Below, in pieces: positions 5,642 through 5,716 of a DNA stretch of 5,716 nucleotides. The DNA is taken from NCBI GenBank assembly GCA_017388605.1, contig JAFPIE010000144.1, forward strand, positions 1-5,716. Reading direction: 5' to 3'. The stretch comes from Acholeplasmatales bacterium. Its GTDB lineage: Bacteria > Bacillota_I > Bacilli_A > Acholeplasmatales > Anaeroplasmataceae. The notes below the pieces were generated by a model. The model was not told the DNA's origin, ran no database searches, and was given only the letters and a program-made list of their open reading frames with translations. A program made the translations under genes and the position numbers. The number at the start of each line of letters is the position of its first letter. Positions within the stretch are counted from its first letter, which is position 1.

Positions 5642-5677
5642 TTGTTTGATTATTATAATTGCAAAGAAAAAGATATT

Positions 5678-5708
5678 AAGCAGGACTTCTCACCCTGCTT
5701 TTTATTTT
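5678..5708 (+). terminator. Rho-independent terminator of rplM-rpsI
   Basis: AAGCAGG (5678-5684) pairs with CCTGCTT (5694-5700) in a perfect 7-bp stem with a nine-base loop. TTTATTTT (5701-5708) follows. It begins 37 bases after the rpsI stop. The remaining bases to the window end hold no gene. Confidence 0.85.
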
Positions 5709-5716
5709 GCTAAAAA

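Overview
This is a low-GC, AT-rich bacterial window with strong Shine-Dalgarno sites (AGGAGG, GGAGG), sigma-A-like promoters and short hairpin-plus-U-tract terminators. It looks like a Bacillota (Firmicutes) chromosome. The ribosomal proteins and short intergenic spaces would suit an Erysipelotrichia-like or related gut lineage, but the sequence alone does not fix the class. TGA is used as a stop (3816-3818, minus strand), so the Mycoplasma code is unlikely.

Layout, left to right. (1) 2-1411 (+): the 3' part, 469 codons, of a secreted-type beta-helix protein of the Cthe_2159/DUF4353 'carbohydrate-binding domain' family. A Tyr/Ser/Asn-rich module sits between its two helix halves, and a hairpin terminator follows. 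(2) 1575-3083 (+): a compact operon of three overlapping genes. They encode a DUF2089 zinc-ribbon/HTH protein, a HAAS (DUF1700)-DUF4097 beta-repeat protein, and a small membrane protein made of two copies of a G-I-W-H-P-x-W unit. A bidirectional terminator closes it. (3) 4535-3118 (-): a two-gene operon encoding a VTC-domain polyphosphate polymerase and a DUF4956 integral membrane protein, with an ATGA overlap. (4) 4536-4780: a divergent regulatory region with a good promoter for the ribosomal operon, a perfect 14-bp palindrome on its -35 box, a nested inverted repeat, and an rplM leader that may fold over the ribosome-binding site. (5) 4781-5641 (+): rplM-rpsI (L13-S9), followed by a terminator.

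How the genes may work together. VTC-domain, DUF4956, CotH-like and Cthe_2159-like genes are, to my knowledge, recurrent neighbours in Bacillota. The beta-helix gene and the minus-strand pair may therefore belong to one surface-polymer system, here split by the three-gene operon. That operon looks like a self-contained membrane or envelope-sensing unit: a small DNA-binding protein, a repeat-bearing adaptor and a membrane anchor. Both readings are inference from domains and context; the family assignments are much firmer than the functions. The L13-S9 operon is ordinary housekeeping and gives the phylogenetic anchor.
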